A DNA stretch of 64,000 nucleotides from Hymenobacter metallilatus (GTDB taxonomy: Bacteria > Bacteroidota > Bacteroidia > Cytophagales > Hymenobacteraceae): positions 1 through 64,000 of the forward strand of contig NZ_RWIS01000008.1 of the NCBI RefSeq assembly GCF_003944705.1, read 5' to 3'. Positions 1 through 7,267 of the stretch are shown in pieces. Below the pieces are notes generated by a model. The model was not told the DNA's origin and did not search any database. It saw nothing but the letters and a program-made list of their open reading frames with translations. The translations under genes were made by a program, and so were the position numbers. How positions within the stretch are numbered: the first letter of the stretch is position 1; every line of letters starts with the position of its first letter.

Positions 1-126
1 TCCTTACGCCAACGGTGCGCCGTGCTGGTGCGCAAGTCCTGCTCGTTCAGTCGCTGCTTGGCCATGCACCACGTGCGCATTCAACTCGTCATTGACGAGC
101 ACAACCGACGATGCACCACAGCTTAG
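1..126 (+). CDS. IS1-family transposase, C-terminal fragment cut by the window edge
   Basis: Frame 1 is open from the first base to a TAG at 124-126 and encodes about 41 residues. The peptide contains LRQRCAVLVRK, then SCSFSR, then a His-rich stretch. This matches the usual end of IS1-type DDE transposases (a TLRQR..RLVRK.LSFSK pattern followed by a short tail). The catalytic part would lie upstream of the window, so it is not possible to say whether the element is intact. No terminal inverted repeat of an insertion sequence was found in the next 100 bases; instead a long hairpin repeat begins 10 bases after the stop. The call rests on motif resemblance alone. Confidence 0.6.
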   Translation, partial: SLRQRCAVLVRKSCSFSRCLAMHHVRIQLVIDEHNRRCTTA

Positions 127-135
127 ACCACCACC

Positions 136-229
136 AAAAATTGAGAATTAAGAATTAAAAATTGGCCGTTCAACGTCCCGGATGGGAATCGTTGAACGGC
201 CAATTTTTAATTCTTAATTCTCAATTTTT
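136..229. repeat. Perfect 40-bp inverted repeat built of 7-nt units
   Basis: The arms at 136-175 and 190-229 are perfectly complementary over 40 bp with a 14-nt loop. The left arm reads as consecutive heptads starting with TT (ttgagaa, ttaagaa, ttaaaaa, ttggccg, ttcaacg). The right end overlaps the stop codon of thiL. It lies between two convergent genes, the transposase fragment and thiL, so it may also stop transcription. It belongs to the architectural repeat class described in the findings. Confidence 0.9.
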
Positions 230-1253
230 AATTCTCGAAATGGTTGAACCCTTGCGCCCGCAGCGGAATGGGTTGGCCTGACTTGGTGATGAGGTTGGCG
301 CCTTCGCTCTTGTCCACCATATGGCCGATGATGGTGATATCGGGGTGGTTTTTGATTGTGGAGTGGGCGGAGAGCGGGACGGTGAAGAGCAGCTCGTAAT
401 CTTCGCCCCCGTTGAGCATGCACATGATGGGGTCGAGGTTGAACTCCTCGGCGACTTCCAGCGTGGGGTTGGCAATGGGCAGGTTCTCGGTGAACACGCG
501 GGCCCCGGTGCCGCTGGCCTGGCAGAGGTGCAGCACCTCGGAGGCCAGCCCGTCGGAAATGTCAATCATGCTGGTGGGCACCACGCCCAGGTCGCGCAGC
601 TCATGGATTACGTCCATGCGGGCCTCAGGCCGGAGCTGGCGCTGTAGCACGTAGGGGTATTTGCCCAGCTCAGGCTGGGTTTCGGGGTCGGCTTGCCAGG
701 CCTGCTTTTCGCGCTCCAGCACCTGCAGGCCCAGGTAAGCTCCGCCCAGGTCGCCGGTTACGCAGAGCAGGTCGTTGGGGCCGGCGCCGCTGCGGCGCAC
801 AGCCTTGCCCGCTTCGGCCAGGCCCAGGGCTGTGATGCCGATGGTGAGGCCGGCGCGGCTACCGGTGGTATCTCCCCCTACCAAGTCCACGCTGTAGGCC
901 TCACAGGCCAGCCGGATGCCTTCGTACAGCTCCTCTATAGCTTCCACCGAGAAGCGCGAGGGCACACTCAGGGCCACTACGATTTGCGTAGGCGTGGCGT
1001 TCATGGCGGCTACGTCCGACACGTTCACGGCTACGGCTTTGTAGCCCAGGTGTTTGAGCGGGCAAAACGTAAGGTCGAAATGCACGCCTTCCACCAGTAA
1101 ATCGGTGCTAACGACCACCTCCTGTCCGGCCGGCGGGGCCAGAATAGCGGCGTCGTCGCCGATGCCCAGTATGGTGCTGGGCTGGTGGAGCTGCACAGTT
1201 TCCTGAATCCGGCGGATCAGGCCGAACTCCCCTACTTTATCTAAAGGCGTCAT
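228..1253 (-). CDS. thiL: Thiamine-monophosphate kinase
   Basis: ThiL phosphorylates thiamine monophosphate to thiamine diphosphate with ATP in the cytoplasm, the last step of the cofactor pathway. The 341-residue product starts MTPLDKVGEF and carries the family's GIGDDAAIL motif near residue 30, a VSTDLLVEGVHF segment, the VGGDTT motif and a C-terminal ISDGLASE region, as in AIR synthase-fold kinases. The length is normal. An open frame extends 30 codons upstream, but that part is repeat-derived and low in similarity, so the ATG at 1253 is preferred. The stop codon lies within the arm of the hairpin repeat at 136-229. No other thiamine gene or TPP riboswitch was seen nearby. Confidence 0.92.
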   Translation of the reverse strand: MTPLDKVGEFGLIRRIQETVQLHQPSTILGIGDDAAILAPPAGQEVVVSTDLLVEGVHFDLTFCPLKHLGYKAVAVNVSDVAAMNATPTQIVVALSVPSRFSVEAIEELYEGIRLACEAYSVDLVGGDTTGSRAGLTIGITALGLAEAGKAVRRSGAGPNDLLCVTGDLGGAYLGLQVLEREKQAWQADPETQPELGKYPYVLQRQLRPEARMDVIHELRDLGVVPTSMIDISDGLASEVLHLCQASGTGARVFTENLPIANPTLEVAEEFNLDPIMCMLNGGEDYELLFTVPLSAHSTIKNHPDITIIGHMVDKSEGANLITKSGQPIPLRAQGFNHFEN

Positions 1254-1325
1254 AAAATCACAGATTACGCTGATTTTTCCGCTGATTACGCTGATGTATT
1301 GGCGCGTTATCAACGGCGGAATGCG

Positions 1326-1333
1326 TAAAGGTA
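1326..1333 (-). promoter_or_regulatory. Possible -7 box for thiL
   Basis: On the minus strand the sequence is TACCTTTA, seven of eight matches to TAnnTTTG. If used, transcription would start near 1320 and run through the repeat arm before reaching the thiL ATG at 1253. No clear -33 TTTG is visible. Confidence 0.3.
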
Positions 1334-1389
1334 GGCACGACACACCGCTTGGGCGTAGTCGGCGGCTACGGTTGCCCCAATTCTGCCCG

Positions 1390-1424
1390 AAAACAACAAC
1401 GCCCGCGACAAGTCGCGGGCGTTG
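1390..1424 (-). terminator. Rho-independent terminator of the lamin-tail protein gene
   Basis: A perfect 13-bp stem (1397-1409 with 1412-1424) is followed on the minus strand by TTGTTTT. It lies 57 nt downstream of the stop of the gene at 1481-2557. Confidence 0.8.
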
Positions 1425-1480
1425 TGCGTCTGCACTGAAAAATCAGCGAAATCAGCGAAAAAATCGGCGGAATCTGTGGT

Positions 1481-2557
1481 TTACTTCACCATCAACTCCT
1501 TATACACCTTCAGCTGACCATCCTGAGAGATGAATTGCACGAAGTACAAGCCGGGCGTGAGGCGCGAAATGTCCAGAGAAACGGTTTCCTCGTTCAGGCC
1601 GCGGGGCTGGGCGGTAATGGTTTGGCCCAGGCCGTTGAGCACCGTTACCGAGCCAACTTTAGCGCCTTTAATCTGCACGAAAGCCTGACCGCTGGCCGGG
1701 TTGGGGAATACGCTGATGGACGAATTGAACTTCTCCAGCGTTTTCAGCGGGGCGTATGTGCCGTAAGGGCCGGCGTAGTCGTTGTGCTCGCCCAAACGAG
1801 CGTAGCTCTGCGAAGCAGGGTCGACGGTAGTGCTGCCAGCCGGAAAAGCCGATGAGTAGGACTGCCACTCAGCCGAAATATCGTACCCGGTGCGGGCCGT
1901 AGGTGTACCTCCCTGAGGCTGGGGATTGGTGCGCGTACCCATTGAAACCGACGGACGACGAATCAGAGACTGGTTGGCCGAAGTAACCAGGGTGGCGCTG
2001 GCATCCTGCGCCGACCACGAGGTACCCGGGTCCTGACCAATTACACCAAAAATATCCACCAACACGGCCGTGCCCTGACCGGCCGTAGCGCCCGTCCAGC
2101 GCACCAGCGCCAGCGCGTCGTTACCATTAAAATACCCTACTCCACCGGTCTGCAAGGTGTTAGGACCTGGAACCTGATATCTTGCCCCCAACTGGTCGGC
2201 ATTATTCAGAATCGGCGTAATGGTCGCTTCGCCGTTGGCGTACACAAACACATCAGCCGAGTTCAGTACGTTGGACCCGGTCGTGCGCTTGAGCTTCTCT
2301 TCTTCCGACACGGCAGTGCTGCCGTTGGAATACCGACGAATGGAATACGAATCCAGGTTTACAGCGCCCGTGGTGGGGTTGAAGATTTCCAGCGCCCGCT
2401 CGTTGCCGGTGGAGTTGGAGGTGCCGCCGTTGTAGCTCACGCCCGACTGGTGCGCTCCTTCGTCGTACTCAGAAATGAACAGCTCGGTACCCTGACCAAA
2501 CGAGGTGGTGGCAGCTGTCAGTATCAGGGCCGAAGCCAGAATGTAGCTCTTTTTCAT
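1481..2557 (-). CDS. Secreted lamin-tail-like protein with T9SS sorting domain
   Basis: The 358-residue product has a signal peptide (MKKSYILASALILTAATTSFG). A lamin-tail-like domain follows from about residue 25 to 190, recognised by ELFISEYDEG, then NERALEIFNPT and LDSYSIRRYSNG, a pattern found in secreted surface or nuclease-associated proteins. The last 75 residues have the form of a type A T9SS sorting domain (FPNPASG, then a short beta-rich module ending in a Lys-rich tail), so the protein is probably exported through the outer membrane and attached or released outside. No catalytic motif is visible, and the substrate or partner is unknown. Confidence 0.8.
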   Translation of the reverse strand: MKKSYILASALILTAATTSFGQGTELFISEYDEGAHQSGVSYNGGTSNSTGNERALEIFNPTTGAVNLDSYSIRRYSNGSTAVSEEEKLKRTTGSNVLNSADVFVYANGEATITPILNNADQLGARYQVPGPNTLQTGGVGYFNGNDALALVRWTGATAGQGTAVLVDIFGVIGQDPGTSWSAQDASATLVTSANQSLIRRPSVSMGTRTNPQPQGGTPTARTGYDISAEWQSYSSAFPAGSTTVDPASQSYARLGEHNDYAGPYGTYAPLKTLEKFNSSISVFPNPASGQAFVQIKGAKVGSVTVLNGLGQTITAQPRGLNEETVSLDISRLTPGLYFVQFISQDGQLKVYKELMVK

Positions 2558-2592
2558 GCAGTTGAAATAGAAAGGTGTGGATGAACCGACCG

Positions 2593-2600
2593 CAAAGATA
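2593..2600 (-). promoter_or_regulatory. Bacteroidota -7 box upstream of the lamin-tail gene
   Basis: The minus strand reads TATCTTTG, an exact TAnnTTTG match, 35 nt before the ATG at 2557. A TTG lies about 22 nt further upstream, close to the expected -33 spacing. Confidence 0.6.
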
Positions 2601-2865
2601 AGGCAATTGCAGCGGCCCAGGACAATACGAATTCAGGAAAAAAACGGCTTGGCTTAACCCAGGCGCCCCAGGCCTTCGGCCATAACACCCAGAGTATAAA
2701 CCTGGTTACAGCAACGGACAGCTATTGGCAGCTCAGCAGCTGGCTGCTCTGGGAGCATTTGCCCTGCGACTTCGCCCTTTTGTGGGCGGGGTTGCCGTGT
2801 AGCTTGTTCTTTCCGCCCGATTGAGTGTTTTTTATGAAAATTTCGTTTGGCTGCAACACCAGTCT

Positions 2866-3471
2866 ATGAAGCCTACCTGTTTTTCTATGCCGCGCCTTAC
2901 CTCTTTGCTGCTACTGCTGGCAGCACTTACCACCGCTAGCTGCAACCGTACGCCCAAAGCCATTGACCCGGCTTCGGCCCAGGCCGTGAAGGTGCAGTTG
3001 GATATTTTGCAGGATTCAGTAGATGCCCGCTGGAGCGAAATGCTGACTTCCGATAACGCCAAGCTGCACGATACCCGCCAGCTGCTGCGCGAGCTTACCA
3101 CCCAGCCCGGCACCAACCGCCAGCAACTGGCCCAGCTGCAATACGCCAACGACCGGCTGCCGCGCCGCCGCTACACCCAGCAATCCATGGCCGACTCGGA
3201 GCAGATTGACGCCTACGACTCGGCCCAGGATTCTCTGCTGCGGGCGGTGTACGCCTTGCTGCCAACCTCCCAGGAGCCGGCCGCACCCATCAAAACCCTC
3301 ACCGACCAGATTCAAACGGCCGATGGTGAGCTGGTCAGTTTTCGTGTGCGCTACGACCAGGCGGCCATGCGCTTCAATAACTACCTGCAGGTGCATGCCG
3401 CCGAGCTGGCGGAGCTAGGCGGAAAATATGCTCAACTTAAACCCCTGCCCCTGTTTACCCTGCAGAAGTAA
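2866..3471 (+). CDS. Uncharacterised lipoprotein
   Basis: This 201-residue protein starts with a lipoprotein signal (LLLLLAALTTASC); the cysteine would be residue 26 from the ATG at 2866, or 19 from an alternative ATG at 2887. The mature part is alpha-helical and charged, with long stretches suited to coiled coil (for example LHDTRQLLRELTTQP and a YALLPTSQE region), and no cysteines or known catalytic motif. No family was recognised. It is probably anchored in the inner or outer membrane facing the periplasm. A near-consensus -7 box (TTCGTTTG) lies at about 2843-2850. The following helicase gene starts 148 nt downstream and is probably independent. Confidence 0.7.
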   Translation: MKPTCFSMPRLTSLLLLLAALTTASCNRTPKAIDPASAQAVKVQLDILQDSVDARWSEMLTSDNAKLHDTRQLLRELTTQPGTNRQQLAQLQYANDRLPRRRYTQQSMADSEQIDAYDSAQDSLLRAVYALLPTSQEPAAPIKTLTDQIQTADGELVSFRVRYDQAAMRFNNYLQVHAAELAELGGKYAQLKPLPLFTLQK

Positions 3472-3619
3472 TCCGTCCTAACCAAGCCATTAGGCGGCCA
3501 ATCCGCGGCCGGAAGCGGGAGTGACGCTATGCCGGGGCCAGCAAGAAACTCGTTGCGGCGCTTCGGGAGCCCGGAATTTGATGGCACCTTTGTGGTCCGT
3601 TTTCCAAGCGCTGCCCCTG

Positions 3620-5665
3620 ATGAACGTCACCGAGCAAGAAGAGAGAGAATACCTGGAAGAAATCAAGGAGAAGCTGACGCTGGCTGTGCGGCGCGTGGAT
3701 GATGCCGTGAAGCAGTTTTCCACGGAGCTGCGCCAGAAAAAGCAGTACATCCACGAGCACCAGTCGGGCATGGACGAGGCCGATATGGTGGCCGCTGACC
3801 AGTCCATCAACCGCATGGCCCTCACGGGCGAAGGCGCCGTAGCCCGGAAACGGCGCCTGCTCAAGCTGGTGCAGTCGCCCTACTTCGGCCGCATTGATTT
3901 TGGCACGCCCCACCAGGCCGCCGCGCCGGTGTATATCGGGGTGCATTCGTTTTTTGATGAGCAGCAGCGCCGGAACCTGGTGTACGACTGGCGCGCGCCT
4001 ATTTCCTCCTTGTTCTATGACTTTGAGCTGGGGGAAGCCTCCTACGCCACGCCATCGGGTGAGGTACACGGCCACATTGCGCTGAAGCGGCAGTACAAAA
4101 TTCGGGACGGCCGCCTGGAGTTTGTGCTCGACAGCGCCGTGAACATTCACGACGACGTGCTGCAGCTGGAGCTGGCCAAGTCCTCCGACGATAAGATGAA
4201 GAACATCGTCGCCACCATTCAGCGCGACCAGAACGCGGTAATTCGCAACGAGGAAGCCCCGGTGATGGTGATTCAGGGGGTGGCCGGCTCGGGCAAAACC
4301 TCCATTGCCCTGCACCGCATTGCGTTTCTGCTCTACCGCTTCCGCGAAACCATTGCTGCCAAAGACATCCTCATCATCTCGCCCAACAAGGTATTTGCCG
4401 ACTATATTTCCAACGTGCTACCCGAGCTGGGCGAGGAGCACATTCCGGAGATGGGCATGGAGGAGCTGGCCGCCGACCTGCTGGAAAACCGCTACCCCTT
4501 CCAGACGTTTTTCGACCAGGTTTCGGCCCTGCTGGACCACCACGACGCGGCTTTTATTGAGCGCATCCGGTTTAAGTCGTCGTTTGAGTTTCTCAGCCAG
4601 CTGAACCAGTACCTGCTGCACATTGAGAATACCTACTTCACCGTAACGGAGCTGCGGGTGGGCCGCACGGTGGTGTCGGCGGCCTTCATTCAGCAGAAGT
4701 TCCGGACCTACCACCGGGTGCCGCTGCTGAAGCGGTTTGCGCTGGTAGCCAACGACGTGCGGGCCCACGTGCGCGACGCAGTGGGCCGCAAGCTCACGGG
4801 CCAGGAAAAAGGCACTATTGGGGAGGCCCTGCCCCGCATGTTCCGCCTGCACAGCGTGCCGGACCTGTACCGGGACTTTTACCGCTGGCTCGGGCGGCCC
4901 GAGCTGCTGAAATTTCACCCCGGCCAGCGCCTGGAGTACGCCGATGTATTTCCCCTGATTTACCTGCGCATCCGCCTGGAGGGTTTGCCCGGCTACGACC
5001 ACGTGAAGCACCTGCTGGTAGACGAAATGCAGGACTACACGCCGGTGCAGTACGCCGTGCTGTCGCGCCTGTTCCACTGCCGCAAAACCATTCTCGGCGA
5101 CGTGAGCCAGACGGTAAACCCCTACAGCGCATCGTCGGCCGAAACTATTGAACGGGTGTTTCCGCAGGCCGAGGTGGTGCGCCTCTACCGCAGCTACCGC
5201 TCCACCCTGGAAATTACGGCCTTTGCCCAGCGCATCACACCCAACCCAGACATCCTGCCCCTGGAGCGCCACGGCCCCGCGCCCACGGTAGTGCGCTGCG
5301 CCACCCGGCCGGAAGAGCTGGAGACCCTCCGGAAACTACTGACAAATTTCCCCGGCTCCGGCAACCACTCGCTGGGCGTTATCTGCAAAACCCTCCGGCA
5401 AGCCGAGCAAGTGTATGAGGCGCTACAGGCACCCGGCGTATACCTGCTCACCGATGAGTCCACCAAATTTAAGGAGGGCGTTATCATCACCACGGCCCAC
5501 CTGGCCAAGGGCCTGGAGTTTGATGCCGTCATTGTGCCGTTTGTCTCGGCCCGCACCTACAAAACGGAGGTCGACCGGAGTATGCTGTACGTGGCCTGTA
5601 CCCGGGCCATGCACCAACTCACGCTTACTTACTCGGGAGACCTCACGGCTTTTCTCCCGGCCTGA
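3620..5665 (+). CDS. HelD-like UvrD-family helicase, probably acting on RNA polymerase
   Basis: The 681-residue product opens with a charged coiled-coil arm (about residues 1-70) like that of HelD, which inserts into the RNA polymerase secondary channel. Superfamily 1 motifs follow in order: Walker A GVAGSGKTSIALHR near 219, a motif Ia region (ILIISPN), motif II VDEMQDYTPVQ near 467, motif III LGDVSQTVNP, a RLYRSYRS arginine motif, KGLEFDAVIVP, and YVACTRA near 658. The small domain inserted between Ia and II is also typical. HelD proteins use ATP to free stalled RNA polymerase from nucleic acid; that role here is inferred from family. The ATG at 3620 was chosen because similarity begins there; upstream codons are not family-like. 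Confidence 0.88.
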   Translation: MNVTEQEEREYLEEIKEKLTLAVRRVDDAVKQFSTELRQKKQYIHEHQSGMDEADMVAADQSINRMALTGEGAVARKRRLLKLVQSPYFGRIDFGTPHQAAAPVYIGVHSFFDEQQRRNLVYDWRAPISSLFYDFELGEASYATPSGEVHGHIALKRQYKIRDGRLEFVLDSAVNIHDDVLQLELAKSSDDKMKNIVATIQRDQNAVIRNEEAPVMVIQGVAGSGKTSIALHRIAFLLYRFRETIAAKDILIISPNKVFADYISNVLPELGEEHIPEMGMEELAADLLENRYPFQTFFDQVSALLDHHDAAFIERIRFKSSFEFLSQLNQYLLHIENTYFTVTELRVGRTVVSAAFIQQKFRTYHRVPLLKRFALVANDVRAHVRDAVGRKLTGQEKGTIGEALPRMFRLHSVPDLYRDFYRWLGRPELLKFHPGQRLEYADVFPLIYLRIRLEGLPGYDHVKHLLVDEMQDYTPVQYAVLSRLFHCRKTILGDVSQTVNPYSASSAETIERVFPQAEVVRLYRSYRSTLEITAFAQRITPNPDILPLERHGPAPTVVRCATRPEELETLRKLLTNFPGSGNHSLGVICKTLRQAEQVYEALQAPGVYLLTDESTKFKEGVIITTAHLAKGLEFDAVIVPFVSARTYKTEVDRSMLYVACTRAMHQLTLTYSGDLTAFLPA

Positions 5666-5696
5666 GGCGCGGAGCTGTTTTCCGGACCCAGCGGCC

Positions 5697-7115
5697 CTAT
5701 ACCAATAGCCGGGGCTTTTCCTGATACACCTTCCACAGGAACTCGCCAAAAAGCGTGTTAGCCCAGGCAAACCAGGCCCGGGTGAACTTGGTGGCGTCGT
5801 CCTTGTGGAAGGATTCGTGCATGTAGCCGGTGCCGGCGTGGGTGGCGCGCAGGCTCTGCACGCAGGCCCGAATTTCGTCGTCCTGCAGGCTGGTAAGGCC
5901 GCGCATGGTTATGGCAATGGGCCAGATCATATCCTGGCCTACGTGGGGGCCCCCAATGCCCTCGGCGGCTTGTCCCTTAAAAAAGAACGGATTGTTTTCG
6001 GACAGCAGAAACCGCCGCGTATTCTGGTAAACCGGGTCAGATACCGATACGGCGCCCAGATACGGCAGGGCCAGCAGGCTGGGCACGTTGGCGTCGTCCA
6101 TGAGCACCTGGCTCCCGAAACCATCCACCTCATAGGCGTAGAGCTTGCCGTGCCGGGGGTGGTCGACTACGGCATACTGGCGCAGGGCGGCTTCTACCTC
6201 GTCGGCCAGAGCAGTCAGCTGCTGAGCAGTGCCGGTGTCCTGGGCTAGTTGGGTCAGCATTTCGGCGGCCTGGCGCAGGCTGGTCACCGCAAAAAAGTTG
6301 CTGGGCACCAGGAAAGAATAGAGCGTAGCGTCGTCGCTGGGGCGGAAGGCCGAGCAGATCAGGCCTACCGGGCGTACGGGGTAGCCGTAGCCGCTCAGGG
6401 GTTGGGTATCGGTAGCAGTGGCTGTTTGGCGCTGAAACTTGTACGGGCCCAACCCATCTTTGCGCTGCTGCGCGCGGAAGGTGTGCAGCACCGCTTTCAT
6501 GGCCTGCTGCCAAGCCGCATCAAACGGGCTGGTATCCCCGGTGGTTTTCCAGTACTGGTAGGCCAGCCGGATGGGGTAGCAAAGCGAGTCGATTTCCCAC
6601 TTCCGCTCGTGTACCCCAGGCTGCATGGCCGTCAGGTCCGATTTCCATTCCCCTACCCGCGTATCGTCGCCGTAAAAAGCGTTGGCGTAGGGGTCTTTCA
6701 GGATGCAGCGCGTCTGGCGGTTGATAACGCCGGCCACCAGCTGCCGCAGCTCCGCATCCTTCCGCGCAAACTGCAGGTAGGGCCATACCTGGGCCGAGGA
6801 GTCGCGCAGCCACATAGCATCAATGTCGCCGGTGATGACGTAGGTATCGGGCCGGCCCTGGCGCGTAGTATAGGTTACTGTAGTGTCCAGGGTGCTGGGG
6901 AAGCAGTTTTCAAACAGCCAGCCCAACTCCCGGTTAGGCACCTTTGTTTGAAACTCCCGGATGGCCGCTTCCACCGCCCGGCTGCGGAACCGCCGCTTTG
7001 CTTCCGCGGGCCGCACCACCGGAAAGCCTGGCCCCGCCGCCAACACGGAGGCAGGTTGCAGCAGCGCACCGCCCGAAAGCAAGGTAAATCCCTGGAGAAA
7101 GTATCGGCGGTTCAT
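5697..7115 (-). CDS. GH125 exo-alpha-1,6-mannosidase
   Basis: Glycoside hydrolase family 125 enzymes remove non-reducing alpha-1,6-linked mannose, for instance from the core of N-glycans. The 472-residue product has the family signature DIDAMWLRDSSAQVWPYL near residue 97, the AFYGD segment, and a long alpha/alpha barrel to the end, at the usual length. The N-terminus (RRYFLQGFTLLSGGALL) is Tat-like, so the enzyme is probably periplasmic. It is the last gene of a five-gene minus-strand group with GH92, GH20, CutC and glycosylasparaginase; the gap to GH92 is 152 bp. Its stop is close to the convergent helicase gene. Confidence 0.92.
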   Translation of the reverse strand: MNRRYFLQGFTLLSGGALLQPASVLAAGPGFPVVRPAEAKRRFRSRAVEAAIREFQTKVPNRELGWLFENCFPSTLDTTVTYTTRQGRPDTYVITGDIDAMWLRDSSAQVWPYLQFARKDAELRQLVAGVINRQTRCILKDPYANAFYGDDTRVGEWKSDLTAMQPGVHERKWEIDSLCYPIRLAYQYWKTTGDTSPFDAAWQQAMKAVLHTFRAQQRKDGLGPYKFQRQTATATDTQPLSGYGYPVRPVGLICSAFRPSDDATLYSFLVPSNFFAVTSLRQAAEMLTQLAQDTGTAQQLTALADEVEAALRQYAVVDHPRHGKLYAYEVDGFGSQVLMDDANVPSLLALPYLGAVSVSDPVYQNTRRFLLSENNPFFFKGQAAEGIGGPHVGQDMIWPIAITMRGLTSLQDDEIRACVQSLRATHAGTGYMHESFHKDDATKFTRAWFAWANTLFGEFLWKVYQEKPRLLV

Positions 7116-7267
7116 GGGGAGGCGAAGGAATTAGGTGGGAGGTTTTTTCTGCAATAGAAGGCTACAAGAACGTCAATCCGGGGTTGCCGAGGAAAGGGGT
7201 GTTTCCGCTTACAGCCACTCAGTAAGTTACTTCAGGCCCCGGGCCGGTATTATACTGCCACCCGGTG

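Larger units (their letters stand above)
1254..1480. repeat. Imperfect inverted repeat with 9-nt units around a terminator
   Basis: The left arm (1254-1295) contains repeated GATTACGCT units and abuts the thiL start codon. The right arm (1437-1480) contains repeated aatcagcga units, with a 12-nt variant, and abuts the stop codon of the next gene. Read in reverse complement, the arms resemble each other closely but not perfectly. The sequence between them holds a transcription terminator at 1390-1424. The element fills the whole space between the two genes and would lie in the thiL 5' leader. Confidence 0.7.

Noticed and set aside
1254..1343. Long thiL start and a TPP riboswitch considered upstream of thiL
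   Set aside because: The upstream codons derive from the repeat arm, and no thi-box sequence was found.
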